Below, piece by piece: positions 1 to 10,097 of a stretch of DNA of 27,554 nt. Under the pieces are notes generated by a model. The model did not search any database. It was not told where the DNA came from and saw only the letters and a list, made by a program, of their open reading frames with translations. Where the stretch lies: the NCBI GenBank assembly GCA_003833135.1, contig QZLH01001270.1, forward strand, positions 4,770 through 32,323, in the 5' to 3' direction. This DNA comes from Oehlia diaphana. Its lineage: Eukaryota > Glomeromycota > Glomeromycetes > Glomerales > Glomeraceae. Positions within the stretch are counted from its first letter, which is position 1, and each line of letters opens with the position of its first letter. A program made the translations under genes and the position numbers.

Positions 1-85
1 GCCGAAACCCCCATTTGCCGAAACTGCCGAAACCCTGCCGAAACTATAGTAAACATATAGTAAAATCTTGCCGAAATTTATCGCA
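1..85. repeat. GCCGAAA-rich simple repeat
   Basis: The heptamer GCCGAAA recurs about five times in the first 80 bases (near 1, 17, 26, 37 and 70), usually followed by C or TTT. It is an irregular, degenerate tandem motif rather than a perfect microsatellite. No coding potential is convincing here; the short open frame at 15-242 is built from the repeat and from AT-rich sequence. Confidence 0.6.
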
Positions 86-117
86 GGATTTTGGAGAGGT
101 TTTGGCAAGCAACCTTA

Positions 118-324
118 GCTTACGCAAACTTGCGGCGGGTCTGAAAACTTACGAAATATTATGTAAAATTACGAAATATTGCGAACCGCAAAAACTACGG
201 AATATTACAAATCGTAAAATTATGAAGCTTTGCATATTGTAATATTTTGAAATATTTTAAAAAGTTACAAAATATTACGCTTACGCAAACTTGCAGTAGG
301 TCTAGAAGCTTACGAAATATTATG
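118..324. repeat. 46-bp direct repeat pair with TACGAAATATT motifs
   Basis: Positions 118-163 and 279-324 are two copies of a 46-base unit that starts GCTTACGCAAACTTGC and ends TACGAAATATTATG. They differ at a few positions in the middle. Further partial TACGAAATATT copies lie between them. The arrangement is a dispersed or tandem repeat family of unknown origin. Confidence 0.6.
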
Positions 325-360
325 ATGTGTAAACTTGCGCAACTTTTCGCACTATATAAT

Positions 361-1260
361 TTCCTGATGGGGTTCATACTATACTCATCACGCTGACTTG
401 ACACCACTCATTTCTGTAGCACTCTTATATTACACACCGCCAAATGTCATCATACTATACTCATCACTCCAACCTGACACCACTCCTTTCTGTAATACTG
501 CTATGTGACAGTTTACTCAAGTGATAAATAAACATTTCAGCCTAAGCTTAGCCCAGCGGTTTGGCTGAGTGTCTATTCATCACCTGAGTATGCTTCATAC
601 CCTTTATGCTACCGGTATTACAGAAAGGAGTATGGTCGGGTCAGGGTGTTGAGTAGCGTATGGTGATATTTGGCGGTGTGTAACATAAAGGGTATGAAGC
701 ACACTCAGATGAGGAATAGACACCCGGCTAAACCGCTGGGCTGAACTTAGGCCGAGGTGTTTATTTATCACTTGAGTAAACTGTCATATAGGGGTTCATA
801 CTATACTCATCACGCTGACCCGACCATACTCCTTTCCGTAGCACTCTTATGCTACATACTGCCAAATGTCACCATACTATACTTATCATCCCAACCTGAC
901 ACTACTCCTTTCCATAATACTGGTAGCATAAAGGGTAGGTGATGAATAGACATCTGGCCAAACCGCTGGGCTGAGTTTAGGCCGAGATGTTTATTTATCA
1001 CTTTAGTAAACTGTCACATAGGGGTTCATACTATACTCATCACGCTGACCCGACACCGTGTAACATAAAGGGTATAAAGCACACTCAGGTGATGAATAGA
1101 CACCCGGCCAAACCGCTGGGCCGAGCTTAGGCCGAGGTGTTTATTTATCACTTGAGTAAACTGTCATATAGGGTTCATACTATACTCATCACGCTGACCC
1201 GACACCACTCATTTCTGTAGCACTCTTATGTTACACACCACCAAATGTTACCGTACTCCA
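361..1260. repeat. Tandem and inverted repeat family (GGGTTCATACTATACTCATC units)
   Basis: A block of related units. The sequence around GGGTTCATACTATACTCATC recurs near 369, 790, 1020 and 1170. The preceding junction (CTGTCA[TC]ATA) lies at 781, 1011 and 1161, so the spacing is about 230 and then 150 bases; the later unit is internally shortened. Each unit includes a segment with AAACCGCTGGGC and GGCCGAGGTG, then TTTATTTATCACTTGAGTAA. Part of the first unit is inverted (see the foldback entry). No protein is encoded. It looks like a rearranged cluster of non-autonomous repeats. Confidence 0.7.
503..790. repeat. Long foldback (inverted repeat) inside the repeat cluster
   Basis: Bases 503-612 read on the opposite strand match 680-790 closely; both contain GTTTACTCAAGTGATAAATA or its complement, the AAACCGCTGGGC core and the CTTCATACCCTTTATG segment. 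The arms are about 110 bases with scattered mismatches around a spacer of about 67 bases. A transcript would fold into a long hairpin. It could be a foldback-type element or an inverted duplication of the neighbouring repeat unit. Confidence 0.65.
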
Positions 1261-1344
1261 CTCACCGGACTCCACAACTATTCGTCCCCGTGATTTTTCT
1301 TGATCAGTTCTACATTTTTTTTTTTGGTGTCAAGTTAAGCCTTT

Positions 1345-1500
1345 TCAAATTTTTTGTAATTCCTCATCATTTATTTCTACACCAAATAAAGCACTAGTTA
1401 GAGAATGATTAGATTAACTATATATACTACAATCTTACCTTCGTCTTCACCTCTGTATTTCTCCAAAAGAATGGCTCTTAAATAAATGTTTTTTCATTAT
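1345..1500 (-). pseudogene. Decayed second copy of the small two-exon gene
   Basis: This segment aligns with the intact small gene just upstream on the same strand (1530-1699). It keeps the same splice donor (exon end at 1439, GTAAGATTGTAG) and acceptor (exon start at 1376, TTTGGTGTAG). The spliced reading ends GEDE-EINDEELQKI and then a stop at 1345, several codons earlier than the sister copy. The start codon equivalent is out of frame. It is best read as a tandem duplicate that lost its function. Confidence 0.5.
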
Positions 1501-1529
1501 TCATCTTATACCTTTCGTATTCTTCTTGT

Positions 1530-1699
1530 TTAGTGTTGAGTTAAACTTCCTAGCATTTGTTGTAATTCCTCAAGCTTTGCTTCTACTCCAAAATAAAGCG
1601 CTAGTTGTTAGAGAATGAGACAATAACTATGCGTACTACAATCTTACCTTCATCCTCTTCATCGTGTGTGTTAGAATTATAGGAATAAATATTACCCAT
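1530..1699 (-). CDS. Small two-exon gene, 34 aa, possible N-myristoylated peptide
   Basis: Exon 1 is 1699-1648 and exon 2 is 1582-1530; the 65-base intron has GTAAG at the donor, a CTAAC branch-like motif and TAG at the acceptor. The join is in frame and gives a 34-residue protein that begins MGNIYS, runs through an acidic stretch (DEEDEEAK) and ends in a short amphipathic helix, LEELQQMLGSL. MG-x-x-x-S is the usual N-myristoylation signal; that is a motif match only. The same exon/intron/exon layout is present in a decayed copy at 1345-1500, which argues that the splicing is real. It could instead be the end of a larger broken gene. Function unknown. Confidence 0.4.
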
Positions 1700-2085
1700 A
1701 TTAAATTGTTTGTATTTTTTTGTAGTTGAAGAAAGATTTTTTTTTTGGATCGGTGATTTTATGGAGAGGTTTATATTAAATTTATTGACTTATATATGAT
1801 TTGGAATAAACTTTCATTAAGCTTTATATTAAACTATTATACTTTACTGATTATTAATTGAGAACGCGTTTTATAAATCAGTACTCCGAAGTATGTAACA
1901 TCGGTTCATCTGTTGATAAAAATACAATTATTTTATCTAAAAATTCGAGTCATCATGAAATATTGAAATATCACAAATTAAATAATATCTTATTACATCA
2001 TCTAATACAATATAGTAAATATAATTTTTTATTACATGTAAAAATAAATACAAAGAATCGGGACTTTGCCCGTGATACATGACGT
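1700..2085. other. AT-rich spacer, no gene seen
   Basis: AT-rich sequence between the small-gene copies and the CRN-like fragment. The one open frame here (1858-2082) has low-complexity composition and no recognisable motif. Nothing else is supported. Confidence 0.5.
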
Positions 2086-2403
2086 CTATGTTAATACTAT
2101 TCTGTTTTTACCCGCTTCGATAAACCCTGTGATTCGAAACACCCACTTGATTTGCCCAAACAACTTTTCGACAGGCTTTGCTAAATCTTTATGGGTTAAA
2201 ATAGAGTTATTAATTGGTAGTGGTGAGGACGACAAAGAACTCAACAACACTTCTACCTTCTCTTCACTATTATTCTCAGAGCTAGACGAAACTAGTTTGA
2301 TTATGACCCAATCTACAGCAGTTGATACAATCCCATACATTACATCCTCATGTAAACCTGCCGTATCGTAGCTACGTTTCTTAGGATTGCGCTGGATGGA
2401 TGT
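2086..2403 (-). pseudogene. C-terminal fragment resembling CRN/PD-(D/E)XK-type protein
   Basis: From a likely splice acceptor (TTTCTGCAG just above 2403) the frame runs 105 residues to a stop at 2086. It contains KKRSYDTAGLHEDVMYGIVS followed by TAVDWVIIK. The YGIV-[ST]-x-x-x-[DE]-W segment resembles the C-terminal part of nuclease-like domains found in many Crinkler-type proteins of arbuscular mycorrhizal fungi; this is recalled from family knowledge and not searched. A second frame just upstream (2470-2385) reads EVLMNSPFNWLISADIHPAQ and then hits a stop, suggesting a frameshift near 2380. No N-terminal domain is present, so this is a truncated relic. The reverse frame at 2066-2371 is its shadow. 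Confidence 0.45.
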
Positions 2404-2706
2404 CTGCAGAAATTAACCAGTTAAAGGGTGAATTCATTAAAACTTCTTTTAATTTGAATGCTAAAAAGAAATCAAAGGTAAAATAAAATGCATAAATTAT
2501 AACATTAAATTCTAAACAAGTTAGATTGGATTTTAAAATGAATGTAATAATCTAGTTGGATACAAATATATATATATAATTTTGGCAAAACAAAATTTGC
2601 CTTAATTATTTTTTAATTCTTTATTACAAAATTCTGATATATCAAAATTCTATTATATTCGTATATATTATATTATCAGAAAATATAATCATAAAAAAAA
2701 ATTTCC
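2404..2706. other. AT-rich spacer, 3' side of PDCD5
   Basis: About 300 bases of AT-rich sequence with a TATATATA run near 2565. It holds the 3' untranslated region of the PDCD5 gene on the minus strand and the frame-shifted upstream remnant of the CRN-like fragment. Nothing else is visible. Confidence 0.45.
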
Positions 2707-3486
2707 TTATAAGTTGTAATCATCTTCATCCTCATCATCAAACTTCCGTCGGTTATACTTATGCAAAGTTAAAGAATTATTAAAGGAAAAAATTTTTTAT
2801 ACAATATTATAAATATAAAATCAATAAATACCACAATTTTCGTCTCGGGCTTTTGTTGTTGATTAATTTGTTCCAAGATTTCAATCAACTGAGACTCGCT
2901 TACTTTTCCACGTAATTGACCCGTTTGAGCCATACGAATTAAAAGATCTTCAACTGCACGCGCTTTGTCAGCTTTAACCATAGAAATTCTCGCAACTTTA
3001 CAATTAATTTAATTCATCATTTATAATTTAGTTAATGAAGTTTATAGAATCAAATAACTAATAAACTCACGTCGCTCTCGAGCTTCATTGTCCAGAATTT
3101 GCGATAGCTATGAATTTTTCAAAAATTTCTTTAAAAAAAAAAATTAAGAAATATTAAAATAAAAGTTGGTTACCATCGATTGTCTCGTCTCTTCTATTTG
3201 ACTGTAAAATATGTCCAGCTAAAGTGCTTAGCAAGAATTGGAAATCTTATTATATGTAAATAGCTTAACGCGGATTCTTTTACCGTTTCTGTTCGCTGTC
3301 TTCCTCCGTTGACTTGGAACCGCCGGTCTAAACAAACAAAATTAACAAAATTGAAAAATGTAAGAAATAAGTTAAATAATAAAAGTGCAAATAAATCTCA
3401 AAAACTTGAAAGCTAACCTCTGCATGCTGGGCTTGAAGTTCGCGCAACCTAGCTTGTCGAATAGCTTGAAGTTCGGAATCTTCCAT
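2707..3486 (-). CDS. PDCD5: PDCD5-family DNA-binding protein (programmed cell death 5)
   Basis: Six exons: 3486-3418, 3327-3284, 3201-3174, 3107-3071, 2995-2832 and 2757-2707. All introns are GT-AG and the join is in frame, giving 130 aa; human PDCD5 has 125. The protein starts MEDSELQAIRQARLRELQ, which matches the N-terminal helix of the family. The three-helix core follows: LSQILDNEARERLARI, then MVKADKARAVEDLLIRMAQ, then GQLRGKVSESQLIEILEQI. The tail is YNRRKFDDEDEDDY, again the family signature. PDCD5 proteins are small nuclear and cytosolic helical-bundle proteins that bind nucleic acid and, in animals, promote apoptosis and interact with the chaperonin CCT and TIP60. The role in fungi is less clear. 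It is divergently transcribed from the AGGF1-like gene. Confidence 0.93.
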
Positions 3487-3739
3487 AACGCTCTCTAAGA
3501 TAGAATATTTATAATTTGGAGAATCGATATTTTGTGGATGTAAAATATGTGTAATGATGTGTGTGTAATTCATATACATATCGGTATCAATTATACAATC
3601 GGTAAGTTATAATGCTATCATTCCAAGCATCATACCGTTTTTATAAAGAAATTTGTTTTGTTAATTTAAATTTAAAAATATAAACAATAAATTATTATAC
3701 TACGAAGTCTACAAGAAACCCGATCAAGAATCGGCGACT
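3487..3739. promoter_or_regulatory. Divergent promoter between PDCD5 and the AGGF1-like gene
   Basis: Only 253 bases separate the start codons of two genes pointing away from each other, so both promoters must lie here or overlap the first exons. The segment is AT-rich and shows no strong TATAAATA box. This spacing suggests a shared bidirectional promoter, which is an inference from layout only. Confidence 0.5.
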
Positions 3740-5498
3740 ATGGAAGATGCTCCGTATGACTACAAAATCTTAACCAGGCCTCGCGCGAATCCTACAAATG
3801 CGAATTGTTCCAACACTAATGAACAAGATTCTAAGGTTGTGGAAAATAGATCTATTTTTGAAGATGCACTCCAAGCATATGAAGAACTAAAAAATCGGGA
3901 AGAGAATGTTTCCGAAGATTGGGAGTACAACGAAGAGAGTGGTTATTATTTTAGCGAATCAACAAAAATGTATGCTCTTTGGGATACACACATTCAAGAT
4001 TGGATATATTTTGATAAATTTGAGAGAGATCGGAGAAAGAACTACAAAATCGACGTAACTAAAATAGATCATAAACATGAAGATTCTTCAAACTCAGATA
4101 AGGACACTGAGGATTCAATAGATAGTGCACGCGAGGAGGGACAAATATCAGATTCTGAAGCATACGAGACAGCTTCTTTATCATACGAGAATAGTACCAA
4201 TGGACAAGACATACACAAAAATTCAAAAGAAAAACATATGTGTACATATCCTGTACCTGCAGGTTATATCGTTACCTCAGAAGAGAGATATTATTTCAAC
4301 CCCGAGAACAATGTTTGGTTTGACGTGTATTCTGGAGTATATTCTGTATATGATGAGGGTACCCAAACATATACTCCAGTTGACCCAAACTCTATAATAT
4401 ATACATTAACACCTGACGAGAGTGCATTAGACCAAGGAGAACCCGGTAGTGATGCAACTCTTAGATTGGTAGTGATTGAATCCGGAATTCTTAAATCAGG
4501 ACATTTAGTTCTGGTTGATGCAAACGGCATTTCTATGGGAAGGGACAGGTGGGATGATCGACGACTTCGATTAGCTGAAATGCCAACATCAAAACATCAC
4601 TGTCAAATATTTTTTTCTTCAACTTCTATTATTGATAATAACAATGAAGAAGAAGAATCATCAACTCCAGATGCATTCTTTATTATTGATATAGGTTCGC
4701 AAAATGGAACTTTTGTTAATTCTCAACGATTGTCAGAAAGTAAGATGAGTTCTAAACCACATCAATTGAACCATATGGATGAAGTTACTGTTGGGAGCAC
4801 CAAATTTCAAGTGCATTTACATAAACAGTGGACATGTGATGTTTGTACTGTAACTGAAGGAAAAATGATTGATATATCACATAATAGCGATGTTGTTTCT
4901 CATAATATTAATAAAGTTAAACGGAAAAATAATGATGGAGATTTAATTATGAACATTGGTGTTAATATGAATAATAATACAACACAGAGAGAACTTTTAG
5001 AAGTTCAACGACGTGAGGAGCTGAATCGTTTGAAACGTAAATATATGGGTCCATCTAACACTAATCAAAAACATACAAAGTATGTTGATAGGGCTGCTTT
5101 AAGAAGAGAGATTCATCCTGATAATGCTCCAATAAAAAAAGATTGGGAGGATACATCTCAAAACTCTACAATAGAAGTAAAAAATTTTCAAACTAAAATT
5201 GGTTCTGATAATAAGGGAAATAAGCTTCTACAGAAGATGGGATGGAAAGAAGGGCAAGGATTAGGACGAAATGGTACTGGAATGTTGAATCCAATCCAAT
5301 TTGTTACTAATGAAGGAAGAATTGGTCTTGGTGCAGGAGGAAAAAAGAATCAAAATAACACTATGGAAACTTTACAGGAAGCAACTAGACGGTAAGAATT
5401 TGTATATAATTTTTTTCAATTACGTTATTTTACTAATGTTGATTGTTTTAATTAATAGAGTTGCTAAAGAAAGATTCATTGATTTATTTAATGAATAA
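3740..5498 (+). CDS. AGGF1: OCRE-FHA-G-patch protein, AGGF1-like
   Basis: Exon 1 is 3740-5391 and exon 2 is 5459-5498; the 67-base intron has GTAAG, a TACTAAT branch site and TTAATAG. The product is 563 aa. Two aromatic OCRE-like repeats are visible at residues about 60-92 (EYNEESGYYFSES) and 175-222 (GYIVTSEERYYFNPENNVWF). An FHA domain follows at about 241-360, with the phosphothreonine-pocket signatures GRDR, SKHHCQI and GSQNGTFVN. The G-patch is at about 488-535 (LLQKMGWKEGQGLGRNGTG). OCRE, FHA and G-patch in this order is the architecture of AGGF1 (VG5Q); family members are nuclear and linked to pre-mRNA splicing. G-patches usually activate DEAH-box helicases. The short second exon ends KERFIDLFNE. 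The human protein is longer (about 714 aa), mainly in its N-terminal region. Confidence 0.88.
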
Positions 5499-6016
5499 CA
5501 AAAAGATTGAAACATATATTTGCAAATTTATATTATGCATTTAATTGTAAATCATCAGCGTAATACGAGAATAAACATATTTCATTGCATCATTAACATA
5601 AATAATATTATATCTGTTCTTTTTTTCATTATTGCGATAATTTGTAAGCAAATTCTTTCTCTGATGTCAAAAAAATTTGTACTTCTTTATAGTTTGTTCT
5701 GTAAATAATTTTTTTCTTTTAATTGTAAATAATTAGTTATATATAGAAAGGTTATTTTTAATGAAAGTTTATTTATACAAACAAAAATAAATAATCTGCT
5801 AAAAATAATATTATTTTCCAAGCAGATGATCAGTTTACATATATTAAATATAAAAAAAAAAGAAAAAAAAGAAAATAATTGATAAAATTATATAAACACC
5901 TATGCATTCGTTAAAAGTATACAAGCAAGACCATAAAAAATTATAGTACGCGTTTGTTCGATGTTCTGAAAAGAAACAGTGAATCAATGAAGTATTTATA
6001 CTCAAATTACTTATAT
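5499..6016. other. Convergent 3' spacer
   Basis: This 518-base AT-rich stretch lies between the converging ends of the AGGF1-like and NZF-WWE-RING genes. It contains homopolymer A and T runs and AATAAA-like sequences that could serve polyadenylation on either strand. The open frame at 5520-5708 has no recognisable motif and is taken as noise. Confidence 0.5.
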
Positions 6017-6890
6017 TTAATAATCAAGCTTTTTCTTGCACATTGGACATTCATCTTTCAATTTAATTGCAGCTAAATGATTATAAAACATGAAATAAAT
6101 TTAATTAATGATAAATAAGACGAATTTGAATTAAAGGGTTGAAAACTCACCTGCAACACATGATCTATGAAAATAATGACCACGACAAGGAGGAAGTTTA
6201 ACAACTTGTTGATCAGGAGAGACCGAGCTAGAATCTTGAAAGTTATCCAGACAAATTATGCAACTATCTTCAGATGACACTTGTTCGATTGCAACAGGTT
6301 GCAAAATTGAGTTGTCATCTTTTTATAATAGAAATAAAAAGTAATAATTAGCTTTTTCATATAAAATGATTAATTCAAGGAATTACAAATGTGTCACCAT
6401 TCCCGATTCTTCTAACCCGACGAGTTCCACCACTTGTAAGATTGTACTGTTGAAAACGTCCTGTTGAATAATTGAATCTCACTTCGTATCGATCGGCTAT
6501 TGTAGCAAAATAACCTTGCTTTGGGACGATGGCTGCTTTCTTACGTTGATAAGAATCTTCAAGTTCAGACGACGATGCTAAATCATAAGGAATCCATTGA
6601 TCTGGATTTGCTCTCCATTCCCACTATAAAGGAATTGATAATCAATCGCGTCATTAATTATTATTATTTTATTAAAAGAGAATTCATAGAATAATAATAC
6701 CTGAACAGGTAAGTCTTTGGCATCAGTTCGTGTAAGAAAACACATTGCACATGTTAAGTCAATTCCCTTAATGAAAAAATCAAAAAAATTTAGTGATATA
6801 AACAGAAGATATGTGAAACATTACTTCACTCACTTCATTAACATAGGTACACCTTTCGCAAGACCAATTTGCTCGATCTGTAGTAGACAT
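6017..6890 (-). CDS. NZF-WWE-RING protein, candidate ADP-ribose-sensing E3 ubiquitin ligase
   Basis: Five exons: 6890-6834, 6766-6701, 6623-6398, 6318-6151 and 6072-6017, giving 190 aa. Residues 8-28 form a RanBP2/NZF zinc finger (W9, C11, C14, N18, C25, C28). Residues 42-114 are a WWE domain: it opens WEWRANPDQWIPYD, includes YEVRFNYSTGRFQQYN and closes with RRVRRI. Residues 136-184 are a RING-H2: C136, C139, C161, H164, H167, C170, C181 and C184 (CPMC). NZF fingers bind ubiquitin, WWE domains bind iso-ADP-ribose in poly-ADP-ribose or related nucleotides, and RING-H2 recruits E2 enzymes. RNF146 is the known RING-WWE ligase; this protein has the opposite order plus an NZF. The third donor (G|GTGACA) is non-standard but is the one that keeps the frame; the exact junction is less sure than the domains. 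Confidence 0.85.
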
Positions 6891-8647
6891 TGCAAATCTT
6901 ATTTAAGTAGTTACTAATAAATTTATATGAAGAATTAATGGCTAATAATTTATGACAAATTTCTTTTATTAAAAGAAGTTTTTGATATAAAGTAACTTTT
7001 GTAACTTTTTTGAGTTGTTATGAAGAGAGAATAATAAGAGAACGGAACTATCGGAATTTTACTTGAAATTACTGCGTTTATTGCATGATTATAGAAATCG
7101 ATGTAACACTTGTGTAACTTTTTGATCATTTAAAGAATATTATTTGTCAAGTCAACATGATTATATCATACTGTCATATAATATATTAATTATTATTGAA
7201 TTAAGAAAATAATCCTTTGAGTTGATCTGAAATAAATTGATATTTTTGCATTAAAAAAAGATAATATCTTTGTGAAATTAATTGATTAAAAATCTTAAAA
7301 ATTTAAAAAAGATACAATTAATAAATTGGATTGTTTTCATAACTGCGTACGTTTAATTTTTTCATTGCTGTACAGAGTACAGACTTGATAATTGGATTGA
7401 TTTTCAATAACTTTGAAAATGTTCTAATAATAAATTTCTTCTTCTTTTCTTTTTTTTATCGAATTCCAGAGGCTAATATTATAGAAAATTTTATTATTTA
7501 TTAAATAAAAAAAAATCAATTTAGAAATAATTAAATAAAATTAATATACAGTGAATCACTTATATCTTGAACAATTTTTTGATAAAATCGCTCTTTGGAA
7601 GTTAGTGGAATAACATTTCATAATCATTTAGTATTTGGTCAATAGGCAAAGTGTTTATAGTAATTTGCCGATATTACAATATAAATCAATTTCCTAGTTT
7701 TTATATAGCATTCCCAAGTACCAGTTTTTAATTTTAATCAAGTATTTAATATTATTCAGATCACCGATTTAATACGTTACTGATTAACATAATTTCAAGA
7801 ATTTATCATTGCTATACTCTTATGCATACTCTATTAACTTTACCGTCATCTATAGCGAATTTATTTATAAGCCTTTTAATTAAATTTAATTGTAAGTTTC
7901 ACATGTCAATTTTTAACGATTCTTATAATCGATGGTTCTTGCTATAAATAGGTTAAGGAAATAAACATAAAGAAGTGTAACATGTGATATAAAACATGGA
8001 ACATTTACACTTTTTCTTATGATTGTCTCAAGTGGTCAAAAAACGGGACGAAAAGCTGAGAGCAAGATTTTAAACAAATTTTAAAAATAAAATTCCTATT
8101 TAAAAAACTTTTATTAAATATAATTAATGAATCCTTTATATGAAATTTTTATCCCATACTTAACGATAATTTCGAAAATAGCAAACACATTTTCTTATTT
8201 ATACCATAATTGTATTATACAGCAAATGAAATCTATTTCATAAATTTGCATAAAATAAGTTTTGATTTTGTTTACAGCTTTAGGATTTTTTTTTTCTTTC
8301 TAAATTGTAAAATTGTCTTTGTACGTAATATTACGATATTGATATGATAATCAAATTTTTTGTGGCTGTATACTGTGCCTGCACCTATAAAGAAATAATT
8401 TGGCCAATCATATTAAATGATAATACCAAGGCATTGTGAATTCTACATATTTTACATAATATTAAGTAATTAATCCAAATTAGAGTCGTATGATTTGTTT
8501 TTTTTTTGTATCGCCTGATATTCATAATAATTACGTTTTCACAGTTAATTGTATGTAATGAAAAAAGGAAGAATGGCGTGATTTATTTGAGACGTTTATG
8601 ACAAAATTTTTCAATTGATTAGATTAAACGATAAGAAATATAAAAAC
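6891..8647. other. Long AT-rich intergenic region
   Basis: This 1.76-kb spacer lies between two divergent genes, the NZF-WWE-RING gene and LDH, so it holds both of their upstream regions. No frame with protein-like composition was found on either strand. One well-formed TATAAATA box lies at 7943-7950 with no gene behind it; the longest downstream ATG frame is a 21-codon peptide starting MIVSSGQKTGRK. A non-coding transcript is possible but unsupported. Confidence 0.45.
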
Positions 8648-8680
8648 TATAAATACCCAATGGAATGAATCTTCATTGGG
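8648..8680 (+). promoter_or_regulatory. LDH core promoter: TATA box and CCAAT-containing palindrome
   Basis: TATAAATA at 8648-8655 lies 68 bases before the LDH start codon. It is followed at once by an inverted repeat, CCCAATG (8656-8662) and CATTGGG (8674-8680), with an 11-base loop. The position is right for a TATA box. The palindrome would fall near the transcription start or in the leader, and could act as a protein-binding site or an RNA hairpin; the second idea is speculation. Confidence 0.5.
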
Positions 8681-8723
8681 CTTTTCTGCTACTAAAAGAA
8701 TATTTGTTTAAGACAAACGAAAA

Positions 8724-9906
<1,183 letters not shown>

Positions 9907-9985
9907 TTAATAGGATATTAATAGGATTCTATTTTAAAAATTTTCTTCTTTTTAAACTTATTCTTAGTTCATTTATTTTATTATT

Positions 9986-9991
9986 AATAAA
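9986..9991 (+). terminator. Probable polyadenylation signal of LDH
   Basis: AATAAA lies 80 bases after the LDH stop codon, within an AT-rich 3' region and before the convergent CYSTM gene. The hexamer also occurs often by chance at this base composition, so the assignment is tentative. Confidence 0.35.
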
Positions 9992-10097
9992 TTATTTATC
10001 TATATTATTCAAATTATACGTTTTATTTAATTAAATAATTTACAGAAAAAATTAAAAAAAATATTCGGAATAATCCGGAAATGACGGAAATTAACTT

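Noticed and set aside
15..242. 75-codon open frame on the plus strand
   Set aside because: It is made of the GCCGAAA and ACGAAATATT repeats and has no protein-like composition.
757..942. 61-codon plus-strand frame in the repeat cluster
   Set aside because: It lies wholly within tandem repeat units and is not preserved between copies.
2066..2371. 101-codon plus-strand frame
   Set aside because: It is the antisense shadow of the CRN-like fragment, whose protein features and splice acceptor are on the minus strand.
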